Source: QPIN01 sp965224575 (GTDB lineage Bacteria > Pseudomonadota > Gammaproteobacteria > Methylococcales > Methylomonadaceae). Taken from it: 64,000 nt of DNA. Position 1 is the first letter of the stretch. Each line of letters opens with the position of its first letter. The position numbers and the translations under genes are program-made. Of this stretch, positions 61,527 through 64,000 are shown in pieces. The notes below the pieces were generated by a model. It was not told where the DNA came from and ran no database searches. It saw only the letters and a list, made by a program, of their open reading frames with translations. Location of the stretch: assembly GCA_965224575.1 (NCBI GenBank), contig CBDCZQ010000006.1, positions 124,001 through 188,000 of the forward strand, written 5' to 3'.

Positions 61527-62036
61527 ATGCTTAACAAAGTTACATTAATAGGAAGATTAGGGGCAGACCCGGAAGTTAAATATATGCCAAGTGGCGGAGC
61601 TGTGACAAATGTTGGATTAGCCACAACGCGTAGATGGAAAGATAGACAAACCGGAGAACGCCGAGATGAAACTGAATGGCACCGCGTTACCTTCTTTAAC
61701 CGAATCGCAGAAATTGCGGGTGAATATTTAAGAAAAGGTAGTCTTGTCTATATTGAAGGTCGTATCCGTACTCGTAAATGGCAAGACCAAAATGGTCAGG
61801 ATCGGTATACAACTGAAATTATCGCTGAACAGATGCAAATGCTTGATAGCAAAAGTGGTGGGACTAGCAACTTTAATAATGACCAGGCACCCAACACTGC
61901 TTATAGCGCACCGCAACAAAACACTGCAGCACCCACGCCCACTAATAATCCAAACACACCACCACCCAGCCAACAAACACCAGAAGGCCCACCTCCGGCT
62001 GCGTATGAAGACTTTGATGATGACATTCCTTTTTGA
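61527..62036 (+). CDS. ssb: Single-stranded DNA-binding protein
   Basis: 169 residues. OB-fold (about 1-110: LNKVTLIGRLGADPEVKYMP, ERRDETEWHRVTFF, VYIEGRIRTRKWQD), a Pro/Thr/Gln-rich disordered linker, and the acidic tip DFDDDIPF that recruits partner proteins. It binds single-stranded DNA as a tetramer in replication and repair. It lies on its own, 101 bp after the chemotaxis gene, with palindromes directly after its stop. Confidence 0.96.
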   Translation: MLNKVTLIGRLGADPEVKYMPSGGAVTNVGLATTRRWKDRQTGERRDETEWHRVTFFNRIAEIAGEYLRKGSLVYIEGRIRTRKWQDQNGQDRYTTEIIAEQMQMLDSKSGGTSNFNNDQAPNTAYSAPQQNTAAPTPTNNPNTPPPSQQTPEGPPPAAYEDFDDDIPF

Positions 62037-62039
62037 CCT

Positions 62040-62202
62040 TAGGAACGGGGATTTAATAATATCCAAAAGTTTGACGCAGAATTTTTGTTCGTGTTCAAGG
62101 CGTAGAAACAGGCGCATAGCAGGCTACGCAACTGATTCTACAACGCAGAAGACGGACAAAAAGGCAAGTCAAGTTTCGGATATTATTAAATCCTCATTCC
62201 TT
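62040..62202. repeat. 163-bp palindromic element with TAGCAGGCTA core
   Basis: Outer arms AGGAACGGGGATTTAATAAT and its near complement ending TTATTAAATCCTCATTCCT pair over about 28 bp. The centre has GCGCATAGCAGGCTACGC. It lies right after the ssb stop and may serve as its terminator. It has the same general construction as the TTAA-ended elements (long arms, TAGC..GCTA centre) but different ends. Confidence 0.65.
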
Positions 62203-62203
62203 G

Positions 62204-62350
62204 GAACCTGTTCAAGATCTACTGCATCATTGCCAGTTTATGCTTGGGCGGGTGGCACCCAAAACCCTCATTTACTTCCTGCAACCGTCGGTTTCTGCGC
62301 TCCGTCCGCACATAACTGACAGCGGTTCGTAACGATCCTTGAACAGATTC
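62204..62350. repeat. 147-bp inverted repeat with GAACCTGTTCAAG ends
   Basis: GAACCTGTTCAAGATC (62204-62219) is complementary to GATCCTTGAACAGATTC (62334-62350). Inside are the GGGCGGGTGGCACCC palindrome and a GC-richer stretch. It directly adjoins the preceding palindrome, so the ssb-lipoprotein gap is made almost entirely of two repeats. Confidence 0.55.
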
Positions 62351-62383
62351 TTAAAAAGAAGACCTATTTTCAAGTATTTTCTC

Positions 62384-63058
62384 TTATTTTTCTTTGAGTC
62401 CTTCTTCACAAGTATATTTAAATTTTTCAATTTCATCATTAACTGAAAGACTAAAAACAACAATGTCTCCAGCCTCAAGATCAGTCTCGAAACCTATTTT
62501 AACAATTCCAGAATACTGTCCTCCGGGCTCAATTGTCTGTAACCGCAGATAATTTTTATTTAATTTTGAAAAAGTTAATTTATCGACACGTTCTTGATGT
62601 GACTCTAAGCCTTGACTACCTATAGAATAAAATAAACGTCCAACTGAATACACTATACTGCCAAAAGGTATAAACCCAGCACCAATACCAACTGCTGTAT
62701 TACCCACTTGAGCAGCTGTTTTATACCCTCTATCTGCAGCCTCCTCAACTAATTCTTCATAACTATAAATAACTCCTTTGTACGTTTCATCTGGAGATAT
62801 AAGCTCAACGGCTAAATTATTTTTGGAAAATAGAATGGATTGAGTCGTTGTATTTGTGACTGAAAGACCTATAACTATTTGATCAAAAGAATATTCAAGA
62901 ATCATTACCTCTGGGTTCAAGAGTGATTGAGAATTTAATTTACTGCTACCTCTTGCATAGGTAACTGTTTGGTTACCTGCCAACTGAGGTTGAAATTGAA
63001 CACGATTTGTAGAACACCCTGCTATAAAGATAAAAATCAAAATAAAAAGTTTTTTCAT
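62384..63058 (-). CDS. Uncharacterised lipoprotein
   Basis: 224 residues. A short basic N-terminus and hydrophobic stretch end in IAGC, with the lipid-modified cysteine at residue 15. A beta-rich domain (VTNTTTQSILFSKNNLAVEL) follows. A Gly-rich hydrophobic segment lies at about 115-140 (VGNTAVGIGAGFIPFGSIVYSVG), then a C-terminal domain with GGQYSGIVKIGFET. No family is recognised. Divergent from the last gene of the window. Confidence 0.7.
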   Translation of the reverse strand: MKKLFILIFIFIAGCSTNRVQFQPQLAGNQTVTYARGSSKLNSQSLLNPEVMILEYSFDQIVIGLSVTNTTTQSILFSKNNLAVELISPDETYKGVIYSYEELVEEAADRGYKTAAQVGNTAVGIGAGFIPFGSIVYSVGRLFYSIGSQGLESHQERVDKLTFSKLNKNYLRLQTIEPGGQYSGIVKIGFETDLEAGDIVVFSLSVNDEIEKFKYTCEEGLKEK

Positions 63059-63302
63059 CTAATTTACCTGTATTATGAAATAGTACTTCTAACTATTTAT
63101 TATTTATAATATTATTACCTAATAAAATTATAACTTTTTCTTATTCGTACTAGAAAATTTTCTTTGCTAATACTTACCGCTTAAAGTTTGTCCAACGTTA
63201 ACCTAAATTGTATTTTATAATTATTGAGACTAAGACAAAGTTATTAAAGTAAGGTAGTTTTATTTCGTCAGACTGCCTAAGCACTTCAATAAAATTTACA
63301 TT

Positions 63303-64000
63303 ATGTTTGATAAAATCAGAATTCAATTGTTTCATCACATAATAGCTGTACTACTTTTGATACTGCCTTTACAGCAATTACAAGCTGAAACTATTAACAT
63401 ACCCATCAAAGTAGACTTCCCCCTACTGCAACAACTAGTTGAAACACAATTATTTTCTGATGATTCACTTTCAACTGAGATTTTAAACGACCCTGGCAAA
63501 TGTAGCGAAATAATATTATCTGAACCAAAATTAACCGAATTTAACCAGCATTTAAAAATTAATGCCCACCTTAGTGCTAAATTAGGTGTCAAATTACTTG
63601 ATAAATGTATAGAACTACTCCCTTGGAATGGACACATCCAAATTATCAGTGATCCAGTTGTCAAACCTGATAACCCACGACAAATTTATTTACAGGTCTT
63701 AGAATCCCATTTAATCACTCAAGATAACGAGCACTTAACATCTGGCGCTTTATGGGAGAAAGCAAGAAAATATATTCATCCCTTTATAGGTCAGTTCCAT
63801 ATGGATCTCACCCCATCCATTGATGAGCTAAAATCATTTCTCCCCCTCTATTTACCTAAACATACCTCCACTCAGTTAGATAAAATGCTAACATCACTGG
63901 AACTTAAAGATATGCAGGTAAATGCAGATGGTATTCAAAGCAATATCCTCTTAGAAATAGAATCTATTCCAACGAAAAAGGCGGCAGAACAACCTTTTAC
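63303..64000 (+). CDS. N-terminal part of an uncharacterised secreted protein (runs off the window)
   Basis: Open from ATG 63303 to the window edge (232 codons, no stop). A signal peptide is clear: basic start, then hydrophobic residues about 10-28 (HIIAVLLLILPLQQLQA), with cleavage after QA. The mature part begins ETINIPIKVDFPLLQQL and contains repeated alpha/beta segments with LSAKLGVKLLDKCIELLPW. This could belong to a DUF4403-like lipid-binding family, which I cannot confirm. Confidence 0.7.
   Translation, partial: MFDKIRIQLFHHIIAVLLLILPLQQLQAETINIPIKVDFPLLQQLVETQLFSDDSLSTEILNDPGKCSEIILSEPKLTEFNQHLKINAHLSAKLGVKLLDKCIELLPWNGHIQIISDPVVKPDNPRQIYLQVLESHLITQDNEHLTSGALWEKARKYIHPFIGQFHMDLTPSIDELKSFLPLYLPKHTSTQLDKMLTSLELKDMQVNADGIQSNILLEIESIPTKKAAEQPF

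Overview
The window looks like chromosome from an AT-rich gammaproteobacterial methanotroph (order Methylococcales); this is an inference from gene content. Two things point there. The block gyrA-serC-pheA-hisC-tyrA/aroA-cmk-rpsA-ihfB-lapA (54.6-45.7 kb, read on the minus strand) is a classic gammaproteobacterial gene order. A serine-cycle module (mcl, mtkA, mtkB on the minus strand at 12.9-9.8 kb, sgaA on the plus strand at 16.7 kb) is typical of methylotrophs. An aryl-polyene-type pigment cluster and a PEP-CTERM protein fit the same group. No rRNA, tRNA, CRISPR array or intact transposase was seen.

Layout. 0-4.8 kb: a truncated membrane protein, a lipoprotein, a K+ channel with two RCK modules plus a DUF6394 membrane protein, hslR, and tusB-tusE. 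5.0-8.9 kb: two tandem PilZ (c-di-GMP receptor) paralogues, xseA and an M23 peptidase. 8.9-17.8 kb: small membrane proteins, palindromic repeats, the serine-cycle genes, a REC-PAS-GGDEF-EAL protein and an HDOD protein. 18.4-19.2 kb: a von Willebrand-type PEP-CTERM protein. 19.8-29.1 kb: an eleven-gene, translationally coupled aryl-polyene operon on the minus strand, with a seven-copy GGAT tetranucleotide tract at its 5' end. 29.4-32.1 kb: rnhA, a YafS-like methyltransferase and mltD. 32.1-42.3 kb: an accessory stretch with a GC-rich beta-helix protein, a TIGR03032-TPR-glycosyltransferase-like fusion, a DsbA-family protein, a di-haem lipoprotein cytochrome and a DUF285/BspA repeat protein. 42.3-45.2 kb: feoABC under a Fur-box-like palindrome. 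45.6-57.2 kb: the housekeeping block. 57.9-64 kb: a dienelactone hydrolase, a Dabb protein, a low-molecular-weight phosphatase, a haem-domain chemotaxis receptor, ssb, a lipoprotein and a truncated secreted protein.

The signal I find most worth following is in 32.1-42.3 kb. Two otherwise unrelated secreted proteins (a beta-helix protein and a DUF285 protein) share the same roughly 210-residue Cys/Trp-rich module, C-terminal in one and N-terminal in the other. Each gene lies between two copies of the same palindromic repeat (core GTAGGTTGGGCT), which looks like repeat-bounded, shuffled surface-protein cassettes. Second is the potentially phase-variable tetranucleotide tract at the head of the aryl-polyene operon. 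That operon also lacks the ketosynthase, ketoreductase and exporter genes usually found with it.

The intergenic regions carry several families of short palindromic repeats: 165-bp elements with TTAA ends, GTAGGTTGGG palindromes and TAGCAGGCTA-core palindromes. No transposase that could move them is encoded here.
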